A stretch of DNA of 64,000 bases from Bacteroidota bacterium (GCA_013288345.1 JABDCA010000013.1:1-64000); one strand, 5' to 3'. Counted from the stretch's first letter, positions 49,250 through 59,397 are shown. A program made the numbers and translations. The notes: generated from the letters alone by a model not told the origin.

Positions 49250-49951
49250 TTATTCAGTAAACTTATACCCTACCCCTCTTATAGAGTGAAAGTGCTTTGG
49301 ATTTTTAGGGTCCTGTTCAAAGTATTTACGGAAGCTTACTATGTAATTATCTACCGTGCGGGTAGAAGGAGCCGTTTCGTAGCCCCAAACTTTTTCAAGT
49401 ATAGTATCGCGTGGTACAACCTCGTTTTTGTGATCTATCAATAATCTCAATAATTCTATTTCTCTTTTACTTATCTGCTGCTTTACACCATTGGGGGTAG
49501 CAATTTCATAGCTGAGAAAATTGATAGAGTTACCTCCAAAAGAAAATTTTTCATCGCCTTGTGCTGATGGTACAGAAGATGAAGTACGTTTAAGCAGGGC
49601 CTTTACCCTTAACAATAATTCCTCCAAATGAAATGGTTTAGCCAGGTAATCATCTGCACCTAATTTTAATCCTTTTATCCTGTCTTCCGCATCGCCACGT
49701 GCAGTTAGGAATAGTATAGGCGCATGCTTATCTACCTTCCGGATATTGGTGCATAGTTCAAACCCATCCATACCCGGCAGCATCACATCTAAAATAATAA
49801 GTGAATAATGCGAGCCTCTGAACTTCTGCCAGGCCGTCTCCCCATTATCATAGGCAGTAACTGTATAACCCTCCATTTCCAGGTTAAGCTTTATAACCGA
49901 TAAAAGGTTTTTTTCGTCTTCTATTAGTAGTATTGTGTCCTGTATTTGCAT
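49250..49951 (-). CDS. OmpR/PhoB-family response regulator (orphan in this window)
   Basis: 233 residues. Receiver with acidic pair ED at 11-12, phosphoacceptor D55 (LIILDVMLPG), conserved Thr (LFLTARGDA) and Lys (DYLAKPFHLEEL). Winged-helix domain with ISKREIELLRLLIDHK, ILEKVWGYE and VDNYIVSFRKYFEQDP. The histidine kinase partner is not adjacent: downstream is the O-methyltransferase gene, upstream the divergent protease. It may pair with a kinase elsewhere. RprY-like regulators in Bacteroidetes have this layout. Confidence 0.92.
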   Translation of the reverse strand: MQIQDTILLIEDEKNLLSVIKLNLEMEGYTVTAYDNGETAWQKFRGSHYSLIILDVMLPGMDGFELCTNIRKVDKHAPILFLTARGDAEDRIKGLKLGADDYLAKPFHLEELLLRVKALLKRTSSSVPSAQGDEKFSFGGNSINFLSYEIATPNGVKQQISKREIELLRLLIDHKNEVVPRDTILEKVWGYETAPSTRTVDNYIVSFRKYFEQDPKNPKHFHSIRGVGYKFTE

Positions 49952-50073
49952 AATTAAGGAAGACTTACACTGAATTATCTCTTATTTGATTTGGAATTGA
50001 AAGAAAAAAATTCCATATTTGCTGTAGAAATTAAAGCAAACATAATTAATAGTATTACACAATTCTTCCCCCT

Positions 50074-52260
50074 ATGAGAAAAATTACAAGTTTACTAATA
50101 GCACTCACAGCATTTTCGGGTGCAATTACAGCATCAACTGTCCCAGTGAATACAGCCCAACAAGTGGCGGCTAATTTTTACGGACAAAACTCGCCAAACC
50201 CTGTTTCGAGCATTACACTTGCTTATACCGAGACAGATAATTCGGGCAATGCAGTTTATTACGTATTCAATATCAATGGTACCGGTGGCTTTGTAATTGT
50301 ATCGGCCGACGATGCACTTCACCCTATTATTGGTTATTCGAATGAGCCAAGGGCTTATGTTGTTCCTACAAAAGGAACAAACTTTGATTTTTGGATGCAG
50401 AAGCGCAAAACAGAAATTATTGCTTGCAAGGCTTCTAATTTAAAAGCCACCCCCGATATAACTGACGAGTGGACTTCATATATTGCTAATAAGGTGCCAC
50501 TAAGTGTACAAAATAATATGCATAAAGCAACCCAAAAGCCTTTCCCTGCTTATAAAGTATCACATGGTGCAGCAGCTCAATCGCCTATTACTGCCTACTC
50601 AAAGGATGAACCGGGCACTCACCGTGTAACAAGTAACCCATTCCCTTCCAGCACAGCTTATCTGGTGCAAAGTATATGGAATCAAAGCAGCCCTTATAAC
50701 GCTTCTCCTACAACAGCACCTTATATATATAACAGTATGTGCCCTGGTCACTCGGTAACAGGTTGTGTAGCAACTACCATGGCTCAAATTATGAGGTACT
50801 GGCAGTACCCAACAAAGGGTACAAGTTCAAGTTCTTATTGCGATTGTACAGCTAGTGGAGACAAAACTCAATATGGTACATTATCTGTTAATTATGCCAA
50901 CATGACTTACCACTATGCTAATAACATGCCTTACAATCCTTCAAAAGCAACCGATGTTGATACATTAATGTATGATGCAGGCGTTAGTGTTGCAATGAAC
51001 TATGACCCAAGTGGAAGTGCTGCATATGTGATTACTGCTGATGCAGGCGGAGGGCCATGCGCACAAAAATCTTACCCTACTTATTTTGGTTATACCATTA
51101 ACATACTGCATGGCATGGATGCGACCAGCATGAGTGCAACCGCATGGCAAGATACGTTAGAAACAGACCTTAATAAAGGCAGGGTAATTGAATACGCTGG
51201 ACAGGCATCGGATGGCGGACATACATGGGTATGCGATGGTTACAATGCAAGCAACCAGTTCCACATGAACTGGGGTTGGGGCGGTGGTGATGACGGCTGG
51301 TATGCCCTCAATGCACTTACTCCTGCAGGCTCACTTGGTACCCAGCCTACTTTCAATTCAGGCCTTGAAGCTTTAATAGGAATTGTACCTCCAATTGCAA
51401 ACCCTACCTGTAAAGGTTCAGGTATTTGCGATACAGCAACTAACCTTCCTGCCAAAGCATATCTTACTTATTATTCTCCGGGTACAAATCAGTTTTGCAC
51501 TGGTACCTATGGTGACACCATTCAGCAAGTTGCCGAATATTTTGCCAACCCGGTTTGCAGTGGCTATACCATCGGTTCAGTATATGTTTACTTTTTTAAA
51601 GCTTCATCTAAAACAGTTGGAAGAACAGTTAATGTAAACATCTGGGATAATACCGGTGTAGGTGGAGCCCCTGGAAAAATATTAACCACAAAAGCAGTTA
51701 CGGTATCAAGTATTTCAACATCTGCTCCAACATTAGTTACGTTTGCAACAGCAGTGCAACCCACTACACCGTATTATGTAGGTGTTGATTATACAACTCT
51801 TGCAGCAGCTTATAAAACAGATACAATAGGCATAGTTACCGATACTTCAAATGAAGGTACCACAGCCACTGCATGGCAGTATGATGTTGCCGCAGCCTAT
51901 GGCTTAAACGGATGGACTCCTGCAAATAATGTATGGACAGGACTTAACGTATCTCATGCTATGTGGGCGAATTTATGTTCTCCACTTGATGTGCCTACCA
52001 ATGATTTGAGCGAAGCTGTTAAGCTTTATCCTAATCCTACTACAGGTATCGTTACTGCTGAAATTTCGTTAGAACAAGCTTCAGATGTGAATGTAGAAGT
52101 TTATAACACACTCGGTCAATTGGTGCAAAAAACACAATGGAACAGTGCATTGAACTCTACACATACGCTTGACTTATCCAGTCAATCACCTGGAATGTAT
52201 TTTATAAAAATGGTAACTGACAAATCAACCGTTACCAAGAAAATTATGCTGAACAGATAA
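50074..52260 (+). CDS. Secreted C10-family cysteine protease (streptopain-like) with T9SS sorting domain
   Basis: 728 residues. Signal peptide MRKITSLLIALTAFSGAITA. An N-terminal propeptide-like domain of about 60-110 (FNINGTGGFVIVSADDALHP) is typical of SpeB-type inhibitory prodomains. The catalytic Cys231 is in SVTGCVATTMAQIMRYWQYP and the catalytic His383 in GGHTWVCDGYN, followed by MNWGWGG. A beta-rich domain follows, then a type A sorting domain: KLYPNPTTGIVTAEI, EVYNTLGQLVQ, and SPGMYFIKMVTD...KKIMLNR. Export is by T9SS. The family includes virulence proteases and interpain-like enzymes. A terminator follows. Confidence 0.95.
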   Translation: MRKITSLLIALTAFSGAITASTVPVNTAQQVAANFYGQNSPNPVSSITLAYTETDNSGNAVYYVFNINGTGGFVIVSADDALHPIIGYSNEPRAYVVPTKGTNFDFWMQKRKTEIIACKASNLKATPDITDEWTSYIANKVPLSVQNNMHKATQKPFPAYKVSHGAAAQSPITAYSKDEPGTHRVTSNPFPSSTAYLVQSIWNQSSPYNASPTTAPYIYNSMCPGHSVTGCVATTMAQIMRYWQYPTKGTSSSSYCDCTASGDKTQYGTLSVNYANMTYHYANNMPYNPSKATDVDTLMYDAGVSVAMNYDPSGSAAYVITADAGGGPCAQKSYPTYFGYTINILHGMDATSMSATAWQDTLETDLNKGRVIEYAGQASDGGHTWVCDGYNASNQFHMNWGWGGGDDGWYALNALTPAGSLGTQPTFNSGLEALIGIVPPIANPTCKGSGICDTATNLPAKAYLTYYSPGTNQFCTGTYGDTIQQVAEYFANPVCSGYTIGSVYVYFFKASSKTVGRTVNVNIWDNTGVGGAPGKILTTKAVTVSSISTSAPTLVTFATAVQPTTPYYVGVDYTTLAAAYKTDTIGIVTDTSNEGTTATAWQYDVAAAYGLNGWTPANNVWTGLNVSHAMWANLCSPLDVPTNDLSEAVKLYPNPTTGIVTAEISLEQASDVNVEVYNTLGQLVQKTQWNSALNSTHTLDLSSQSPGMYFIKMVTDKSTVTKKIMLNR

Positions 52261-52282
52261 AAGAACGTTTAAGAATAATTGA

Positions 52283-52316
52283 AAATCCCGGTCAGTAAAA
52301 CGATCGGGATTTTTTA
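52283..52316 (+). terminator. Rho-independent terminator after the C10 protease gene
   Basis: AAATCCCG and CGGGATTT form an 8-bp stem (with an inner TC/GA extension) around a short loop, followed by TTTT. Confidence 0.8.
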
Positions 52317-52363
52317 TTTAAGCTTACTATCTCAATTCTATAGTTATAGACATAACAACTTAA

Positions 52364-53707
52364 TTATTTCCTAAGCCGCGGGTCCATGGCATCTGTAAGT
52401 CCCTCGCCCAATAAGTTATATACCGTAACGGTAATAAAAATTGCTATACCCGGAAAAATTGCCAGCCACCATGCCGTAGGTTTATAACGAGCTTCTGCCA
52501 GTAATGAACCCCATGTAAATGTATCAGCAGGAACTCCAATACCTAAAAACGATAATGTGGCCTCGGTAAGTATTGCACTGGCGATACCAAATGCAACAGC
52601 TATAAGCACAGGCGATAGTGCATTGGGCAATGCATGGCGGAAAATAGTGCGCACTTCTGAATAGCCCAGTGCATGTGCAGCTTCAATATATTCAAGGCTT
52701 CTTATTCGTAATAATTCAGCACGGGCAAAACGGGCAATGCCAGTCCAGGTAGTAGCGCCAATAACAAGCATAACCAACATTAGCGATGGCTTGGCAATAG
52801 CAACTATAGCTATAATAAGAAATAGTGTTGGAATGGAAATCATAATTTCTATACAGCGCGAAACAATAATATCCACAGGAATATTTATTTTTTTGCCCAG
52901 TATTGGTAAACGCTTAAATGGCAGAGCCAGAATATTACCTATTACAATTACAGCGATAAAAATAAGTAAGCTGAGTAGCAATTGTCCGAAGAGTGAGAGA
53001 AAAGAATGCGTCAGTGCATCGCTTAGTATGTATGAGCGCAAACCAAATGCGTAAAATATACCAAGCGCAAAAAACAGTAAATTAAATATCAAACTACTAC
53101 GTGATACTTTCAATCGTTCATCACCAAAATAGCCTGCAAGTGAGCCCAGTATTAAACCAATTAATGTGGCAATGCTCATAGATACAATGCCCACAAGCAA
53201 AGCAATGCGCGTGCCATATATCATGGCAGCAAATATGTCGTGGCCTAATTCATCAGTACCCAGCCAATGCCTCCAACGTTTCGATTTCACCTGTTGCTTA
53301 TCGAAGGGGCTTACAGAATGCACATTGGCCTCATCAATATTTTCAGGCAAGTAAGGTATAGGAGGAAATATGGACCATTTATAATTGAGTTTTTTCCATT
53401 CTACATTTTGCAATTCCGAGGGCCATTCGTTTATTCCCATAACCACAGTATATGACCTTAGTATAGGAAAGTAAACATGATTATTGTAATTACATACCAA
53501 TGGTTTTTCGTTGGCAATAAAATCAGCAAGCGATGCCAATGCAACCAAAAAGAAAACAACACGCAAGGAATACACTGCCAGCTTATTTTTCCTGAATTGC
53601 TTCTTAACCATCATCCAATAACTCTGCGAAGTACCTGCATTAGCAACCTGCTGCATTGCTTCATCAGCATACCGACTCGGATTTACTATTTTAGCTAGTA
53701 TGCTCAT
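52364..53707 (-). CDS. ABC transporter permease, OppC/DppC type
   Basis: 447 residues from ATG at 53707 (MSILAKIVNPSRYADEA). The track start at 53818 overlaps the preceding permease and lacks similarity. The N-terminal OppC-type extension is cytoplasmic, then one helix (AVYSLRVVFFLVALASLADFI), a long extracytoplasmic stretch, and five helices. The EAA motif is EAAHALGYSEVRTIFRHALPNA. The first residues of the permease core (HWLGTDELGHDIFAAMIYGTR) are diagnostic for peptide/nickel permeases. Third gene of an importer operon; no ATPase gene follows. Confidence 0.93.
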   Translation of the reverse strand: MSILAKIVNPSRYADEAMQQVANAGTSQSYWMMVKKQFRKNKLAVYSLRVVFFLVALASLADFIANEKPLVCNYNNHVYFPILRSYTVVMGINEWPSELQNVEWKKLNYKWSIFPPIPYLPENIDEANVHSVSPFDKQQVKSKRWRHWLGTDELGHDIFAAMIYGTRIALLVGIVSMSIATLIGLILGSLAGYFGDERLKVSRSSLIFNLLFFALGIFYAFGLRSYILSDALTHSFLSLFGQLLLSLLIFIAVIVIGNILALPFKRLPILGKKINIPVDIIVSRCIEIMISIPTLFLIIAIVAIAKPSLMLVMLVIGATTWTGIARFARAELLRIRSLEYIEAAHALGYSEVRTIFRHALPNALSPVLIAVAFGIASAILTEATLSFLGIGVPADTFTWGSLLAEARYKPTAWWLAIFPGIAIFITVTVYNLLGEGLTDAMDPRLRK

Positions 53708-53708
53708 T

Positions 53709-55136
53709 TCAGGCAGTGGCTTTTGTAAATGAAATTCTCGGATCGGCCATGGCATAAAGTATATCGGCAACCAAAGTACCCAGTAAGGTAAGCAAAGCAG
53801 CAAACATAACATCTGCAAACACTACCGGGTAATCGTTTGCAAGTAGTGCATTATAGCTTATTTGCCCCATACCGGGAATTGAAAATATTTGTTCGATAAC
53901 CACCGAGCCAGATAATAATAAAGGAAAAACATTTGCAAATAAAGTAATTACCGGCAGCAACGAATTACGGAAAGCATGTTTCCATATCACAACATTTTCC
54001 GAAAGGCCCTTTGCTTTGGCCGTACGTATATAATCTTGCCCAATTACATTTAGCATACCACCACGCATCTGGCGCGATATAAATGCAAGAGACGTATATG
54101 TCCAGCAAATAAGCGGTAGAATTAAGCGATATAAACCTTGTGTGATATGATACATGAACGGTGCATCGGAAGGAATAGGCGCAGCACCAGGTGCAGGAAA
54201 CCAGGAGAACCAATCGCCACCACAAAAGAAAATAATAAGCAAAGTAGCAATCCAGAAATTGGGCAGGGAATAGAGCATGAACAAACCCGATGTAGTTAAC
54301 TTCTCTCGTTTACTTCCTTTATTCACTGCAGCTTTTACTCCTATAGGTATAGCTATAAAATAAGCCAGCAGTATCGATATAAAGCTAATACCCATGGTCC
54401 ATTTCATGGCATCCCAAATTATGGGGCCAACAGGCCGCATATCCTGGTACGATAAACCAAAATCTCCCCTAAGGAAACTTACCAACCAATGATGATATTG
54501 GTTCCTGAAGCCATACCAGTGCATTACTGGTATGTATTTACGGTAAGGCGATTGGTTATCTATAATGTTTTTCTCGGCAGATTTTAAGGCGACTAGATTT
54601 GGTGTAAGCAATTGTAAAGAAGAATTGCTTTTGGAAATAACATTATCAAGTTTATTAAACAGTCCTGTTATTTTATCCTGATCGTAATTTATGTACAAAG
54701 AATTAACTACAGTCTTTGCACTAATAAGTTTATCAGCAATAGCACTGTCAGTTTTTATGCTATTCAACTTATCTTCAAACTGTTTAATTGAAGTATAATA
54801 CTTTGCTACATCCGGCCAATTACCATATATAAAAGCAATATGCTTGAGATTCTCTCTTACATCGGTTTTAGCAATATGGTATAAGGTATCGCTTGCAGTC
54901 GCATTAGTAATACTCAAATAAAATAGCGGCAGGTCGAGTCCGAGTTTGTGGCGTAATGAAAGATACGCGGACTCATCCACCAGGCCTTTTACCGACTGTC
55001 CTTCGCCTTGCTGTTTAGTTAATATGGTTTCAACAGGGTCGCCGGGTGCATTAATACCAATAATGAACGTGATGAGCGAAATAGCTATCAGCGTAGGAAT
55101 AAAAATAAATATCCGCTTAACTATGTACTTCAGCAT
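53709..55136 (-). CDS. ABC transporter permease, OppB/DppB type
   Basis: 475 residues. First helix FIFIPTLIAISLITFIIG, then an unusually long extracytoplasmic segment of about 190 residues (canonical OppB has about 70), with repeated coiled stretches, followed by five helices. The EAA motif is RTAKAKGLSENVVIWKHAFRN. GDFGLSYQDMRPV is the conserved OppB segment. Partner of the adjacent OppC-type permease (1 nt gap) and the upstream binding protein (20 nt gap). Confidence 0.93.
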   Translation of the reverse strand: MLKYIVKRIFIFIPTLIAISLITFIIGINAPGDPVETILTKQQGEGQSVKGLVDESAYLSLRHKLGLDLPLFYLSITNATASDTLYHIAKTDVRENLKHIAFIYGNWPDVAKYYTSIKQFEDKLNSIKTDSAIADKLISAKTVVNSLYINYDQDKITGLFNKLDNVISKSNSSLQLLTPNLVALKSAEKNIIDNQSPYRKYIPVMHWYGFRNQYHHWLVSFLRGDFGLSYQDMRPVGPIIWDAMKWTMGISFISILLAYFIAIPIGVKAAVNKGSKREKLTTSGLFMLYSLPNFWIATLLIIFFCGGDWFSWFPAPGAAPIPSDAPFMYHITQGLYRLILPLICWTYTSLAFISRQMRGGMLNVIGQDYIRTAKAKGLSENVVIWKHAFRNSLLPVITLFANVFPLLLSGSVVIEQIFSIPGMGQISYNALLANDYPVVFADVMFAALLTLLGTLVADILYAMADPRISFTKATA

Positions 55137-55156
55137 GCGGAAGCGGGGTTACACAT

Positions 55157-56902
55157 TTAGTTATCTGCAGCGGCTTTAAAACCAGCCTCCCAGTAATAGG
55201 GGTTTATAGGCGACGGGTATGCGTTGGAATATTTTTTGTTGATGGCTATAAGGGCTTCCTGCGAGAACAGAAATATATAACTGCACTGTTCGTGCATAAT
55301 TACCTGCAAACGTTTTAACATTTGCGATTGCTTTGTTGCATCAAGCTCCACACGAATAGAATCGATAAGTGCATCAGAAGCATCGTTGCCAAAGCTGGTA
55401 AAGTTCGAACCTTTGTTAAGCGCAGAGCTAGTATAAAATATCTGTTTATAATCTTGCGGGCCTGGTTGTGTTACCCATCCGCCCATATACATTTCGAAAT
55501 TATGGGTTCTCAGGTTTTCTAAAAACACATTATTATCTTGCTCCCTTACATCAATAGTTATACCTACTTTACGGGCTTCTTCTTTAAATACCAGTCCCAC
55601 TTTTTTACGTTGCTCACTACCCGAAGGGCATAAATAATCAATAGTAAAGTCTGTTTTCTTTCCATCAATTACTTTATCGAGCACACCATCACCATCGCTG
55701 TCCTTCCATCCGGCAGCAGCTAACAGGGCTTTAGCTGTATCAATATTAAACGGATATGGTTTTATGGCATAGTTATAATCAGCAGAATCCATTGGAGATA
55801 TAACTCCCGTTACCTGTTGTGCATAGCCATAGTATATATCTTTAATAATGCGGGGTACGTCCATCAAGTAGGCAATTGCTTTGCGTGTATTTACATCTGC
55901 AAATTTTGGGTTCGTCATATTTATACCCAAATAGGAATACGCCATTCTCAGTGGCTGATAGGTATTAAAGTTCTTCATAAACTTATCTGACTTAGGCAGT
56001 TCAGCAAAGTCAGGTGGTTTAATATAATTTATTGCGTCAATGTTCCCGGCCTTTACCGAAACAAGTGCAGTGGTCATATCATTCACTGTTTGGTAAATAA
56101 GCTTTGAAGGGAATGCATCAAAGAAGCAATTGGTACCCTGTAGTGCATCACCCCACCAGTTAGTTTTCTTCTCCAGGGTAACACGCTGCCCCGTTACCCA
56201 TTGTGTAAAATGGTATGCGCCGCTGCCCGAAATATATTTCGGGTCACGTGAATATTTATCGGAATTATATGACTTAGCAAATGCAATCATTTTAGGATCA
56301 TGCGCAAGGCTTGTATCAGCCTGCATTTGCTTAACCGTAAAGCTCTCCATGTATTTATTCGTGTCGTACACATATTCAGGCATCACAAATATGTCGGTAC
56401 CGGTTGCTATAAGGGCAAGTGCATATTTTTCATTATATATAATGGTAAACTTTCGCGGGTTATCGGGATATAAAATTATATCGCCAACCATTTCGAAATA
56501 AGGTTTGTAGGGCTCATCATTTACCAATGGGTTTTTAATAACCTTCAAACAGAATTCTACATCTTTTGCTGTAACAGGTGTGCCATTATCCCATCTGGCT
56601 TCTTTCCTTAATTCGTAAGTAATGAGCATTCGCCCTGCAGCATCAATTTTTACACTCGGTATGCTGTCAGCTAAAACAGGAACCAGCTTAAGGGTTTTAA
56701 AATCGAAATTTAAAAGGGGCTGGAAAATATTATTATTGATATCGGGCGACACATTATCGCTGGCAAGGTACGGGTTAAGCGCACCAGCATCACCGAGTTC
56801 CCACAGAACTACTTCGGAATAATTTTTTTTGTAATTGGAACACGAATTGAAAGCCGTTGCGGCAAAAAGCAGAACAACAATAAAAAGTATGCTTTTCCTC
56901 AT
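55157..56902 (-). CDS. Family 5 extracellular solute-binding lipoprotein of the importer operon
   Basis: 581 residues. Lipoprotein signal MRKSILFIVVLLFAATAFNSC. SBP_bac_5 motifs: VTAKDVEFCLKVIKNP, YHFTQWVTGQRVTLEKKTNWW, DVNTRKAIAYLMDVPRI and AKALLAAAGWKDSDGDGVLDK, the last with an EF-hand-like DSDGDGVLD loop common in this family. First gene of the binding protein-permease-permease operon. A paralogue without permeases lies at 18407. Ligand unknown. A -7-like box is at 56921-56928. Confidence 0.93.
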   Translation of the reverse strand: MRKSILFIVVLLFAATAFNSCSNYKKNYSEVVLWELGDAGALNPYLASDNVSPDINNNIFQPLLNFDFKTLKLVPVLADSIPSVKIDAAGRMLITYELRKEARWDNGTPVTAKDVEFCLKVIKNPLVNDEPYKPYFEMVGDIILYPDNPRKFTIIYNEKYALALIATGTDIFVMPEYVYDTNKYMESFTVKQMQADTSLAHDPKMIAFAKSYNSDKYSRDPKYISGSGAYHFTQWVTGQRVTLEKKTNWWGDALQGTNCFFDAFPSKLIYQTVNDMTTALVSVKAGNIDAINYIKPPDFAELPKSDKFMKNFNTYQPLRMAYSYLGINMTNPKFADVNTRKAIAYLMDVPRIIKDIYYGYAQQVTGVISPMDSADYNYAIKPYPFNIDTAKALLAAAGWKDSDGDGVLDKVIDGKKTDFTIDYLCPSGSEQRKKVGLVFKEEARKVGITIDVREQDNNVFLENLRTHNFEMYMGGWVTQPGPQDYKQIFYTSSALNKGSNFTSFGNDASDALIDSIRVELDATKQSQMLKRLQVIMHEQCSYIFLFSQEALIAINKKYSNAYPSPINPYYWEAGFKAAADN

Positions 56903-56920
56903 CCGTTAAATTTGTTTGAG

Positions 56921-56928
56921 CAAATCTA
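56921..56928 (-). promoter_or_regulatory. Putative -7 box TAGATTTG for the importer operon
   Basis: Minus-strand TAGATTTG, 18 nt before the ATG at 56902. Confidence 0.5.
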
Positions 56929-56958
56929 CAAAAATGAATGAACTATGCCTAATGCTAT

Positions 56959-59262
56959 TTAGCTGAGTATTTTAAGGTGGGCAAAGCGCAGAAGCAACTG
57001 TTTCTTTTCTCCGTTCTCGAACACTACTATTGCTTTGCTATTGGGGTATTGGCCCTCAATGGTTATCACTTCTCCAATGCCAAACCTATCGTGTTCAACC
57101 TTAGCACCGGCTTGAAGGCCTGTAAGGTGGCTATTATCAACCGGAGCACCGGCAGTTACTTTTTTAAGGCTCACCAGTCTTTTATTGGTTAGCGATATTG
57201 GCTTTTGTATCGGAGGTGTTACATTAAATACTTTCGGTGTCCTTGGGAATAATGACCCATAGGAATCATCCCGCGAATCGGGAGAATACGATGAACTTAT
57301 ATTTTCAACACATTCTGCAGGAATCTCTTCTAAAAAGCGGCTTGGCTCGCAGCTAAGCGAATTACCATAACGGTAACGGCTTATAGAGTATGATAAGTTG
57401 GCTTGTTTTTTGGCTCGGGTAAGCGCCACATAAAACAATCTTCTTTCTTCTTCCAATTCTTCGCGCGACATGATTGCCATTTGCGATGGGAAAAGATTTT
57501 CTTCAAGCCCGCCTATATACACATAATTAAACTCGAGCCCTTTTGCAGCATGTATAGTCATTAAAAGAACCTTATCAGCATCATGCTGTTCGTCTTCATT
57601 AATATCTTCGCTGGTAAGCAGGGCAATATCTTCCATAAACTTGTCGAGCGTAGGCACAGGCCCATCCTGATCTGCTTTTTCAGTAAAGTCTTTTAATCCA
57701 TTCAGCAACTCCTGAATGTTCTCCATACGGTTAACACCTTCGGGGGTGCGGTCCTGGTAAAGCTCTTTCATAATGCCTGTGTTCGAGGCAATATAATCGG
57801 CGAGTTTGTAAGCAGGATAGTCAGGTAAAAGAGCTACAAAGCTTTTTATAAGCGTAACAAACTCTTTTATTTTTTCAACGGCACGCATCTGTACCGGCAG
57901 GTTAAAGTCAGCAATGTTGTCCATCACCGTCCAAATGCTAACATCGTTATCGGCAGCAGCAACAATCATTTTATCGAATGTAGTATCACCAATTCCGCGT
58001 ACAGGATAATTGATAACCCTGCGCAAGGCTTCTTCATCGTGCTGGTTAATGGTCAGGCGGAAATAAGCCATCAGGTCTTTTATCTCCTTACGCTGATAGA
58101 AAGAAACACCGCCATAAATACGGTAAGGTATATTGAGTTTCCGCAAGGCTTCCTCTAAAGGACGGCTTTGTGCATTGGTACGGTATAGTATAGCAAACTC
58201 TTTATTGGCAGCATGTTGCGAAATACGCGTATCGAAAATAGATTGTGCTATTTGCCTGCCCTCTTCCGAATCGGTAAAGGAACGGGTGATGCGTATTTTC
58301 TCTCCGTCTTCGTTTGCTGTCCAAACTGTTTTTTGTAATTGATCACGGTTTTTAGCAATAACCTGATTGGCAGCACTCACAATAGTTTTGGTAGAACGGT
58401 AATTCTGTTCCAGCTTAAAAACCTGGGTATCGGCGTAATGCTTTTGAAAGTTGAGTATGTTCTGAATATTTGCTCCACGGAACGCATATATACTTTGTGC
58501 ATCATCGCCCACCACACATATATTAAGGTGTCTTGCTGCAAGCTGGCGCAATATCATGTACTGCGAAAAGTTAGTATCCTGGTACTCATCAACCAATATA
58601 TAACGGAACATGTCCTGGTACTTTAACAATGCCTCAGGATGATCGCGCAATAGTATATTGGTATTATAAAGCAGGTCATCAAAATCCATTGCTGCCGATT
58701 TGTACAGGCGCTTGTTGTATGTTTCAAATATCTGTCCGAAGTGCTCACGCCTTGCTGCCCTATCCTCATTCTGATAAGTAATATCAGCTAAGTATTCTTT
58801 TGGCGAAAGCAACATGGTTTTAAGTGTAGATATGCGGCCAAGCAAAGCTGATGCTTTATAGGCAGTATCATTCAACCCTAATTCTTTTACAATACTCTTA
58901 AGCAACGTTTTTGAATCGTCACTATCATATATGGTAAAGTTAGCGGGGTAACCTATTTTGCCTGCTTCTCGTCTTAGCAAACGTGCAAACACCGAGTGAA
59001 ATGTACCCATCCACAGGTCGCGGGCATTGTCGCCAATTAAATGCGCAATACGTTCTTTCATTTCGCGCGCTGCCTTATTGGTAAAGGTAAGCGACAGCAC
59101 GCGGTATGGATCAACACCATTATTTAACAGGTGTGCAATACGGTAAGTAAGTACCCTGGTTTTACCTGAACCGGCACCGGCAATAATCATTACAGGCCCT
59201 TCGGTAGTTGTTACCGCAGCGCGTTGTTCAGGATTTAAATCTGCCAAAAAATCGTTTTCCAT
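56959..59262 (-). CDS. uvrD: UvrD/PcrA-type superfamily 1 DNA helicase
   Basis: 767 residues. SF1A helicase motifs: Q-motif LNPEQRAAV, motif I GAGSGKT at 29-35, motif Ia LTFTNKAAREMKERI, motif II VDEYQDTN, motif III VGDDAQSIYAFRGA, motif IV ILYRTNAQSRPLEEALR, motif V MTIHAAKGLEFNYVYI, motif VI FYVALTRAKKQ. The C-terminus ends in a Tudor-like domain (GAKVEHDRFGIGEVITIEGQ), as in PcrA/UvrD. It acts in nucleotide excision repair and in removing proteins from DNA. Upstream on the minus strand is a -7-like box. Confidence 0.95.
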   Translation of the reverse strand: MENDFLADLNPEQRAAVTTTEGPVMIIAGAGSGKTRVLTYRIAHLLNNGVDPYRVLSLTFTNKAAREMKERIAHLIGDNARDLWMGTFHSVFARLLRREAGKIGYPANFTIYDSDDSKTLLKSIVKELGLNDTAYKASALLGRISTLKTMLLSPKEYLADITYQNEDRAARREHFGQIFETYNKRLYKSAAMDFDDLLYNTNILLRDHPEALLKYQDMFRYILVDEYQDTNFSQYMILRQLAARHLNICVVGDDAQSIYAFRGANIQNILNFQKHYADTQVFKLEQNYRSTKTIVSAANQVIAKNRDQLQKTVWTANEDGEKIRITRSFTDSEEGRQIAQSIFDTRISQHAANKEFAILYRTNAQSRPLEEALRKLNIPYRIYGGVSFYQRKEIKDLMAYFRLTINQHDEEALRRVINYPVRGIGDTTFDKMIVAAADNDVSIWTVMDNIADFNLPVQMRAVEKIKEFVTLIKSFVALLPDYPAYKLADYIASNTGIMKELYQDRTPEGVNRMENIQELLNGLKDFTEKADQDGPVPTLDKFMEDIALLTSEDINEDEQHDADKVLLMTIHAAKGLEFNYVYIGGLEENLFPSQMAIMSREELEEERRLFYVALTRAKKQANLSYSISRYRYGNSLSCEPSRFLEEIPAECVENISSSYSPDSRDDSYGSLFPRTPKVFNVTPPIQKPISLTNKRLVSLKKVTAGAPVDNSHLTGLQAGAKVEHDRFGIGEVITIEGQYPNSKAIVVFENGEKKQLLLRFAHLKILS

Positions 59263-59293
59263 TAGCTAATACCGTCTCTTTTTTTCGGAGTTT

Positions 59294-59301
59294 CAAAGGT
59301 A
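59294..59301 (-). promoter_or_regulatory. Putative -7 box TACCTTTG for uvrD
   Basis: Minus-strand TACCTTTG, 31 nt before the ATG at 59262. Confidence 0.5.
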
Positions 59302-59366
59302 GTACTAAAGATGCAACGACTGATAAGATGTTAATAAATCTTGTATGAAATATTGAATTCTATAAA

Positions 59367-59374
59367 TAGTTTTG
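59367..59374 (+). promoter_or_regulatory. Putative -7 box TAGTTTTG for the FKBP cluster
   Basis: TAGTTTTG, 23 nt before the ATG at 59398; it lies inside the extended track ORF that starts at 59341 and so supports the shorter start. Confidence 0.5.
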
Positions 59375-59397
59375 TACCTGTAAATAACACAACCCTA

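Noticed and set aside
53708-53818. Track start of the OppC-type permease
   Set aside because: The added sequence is an out-of-frame reading of the OppB gene; ATG 53707 is 1 nt after its stop.
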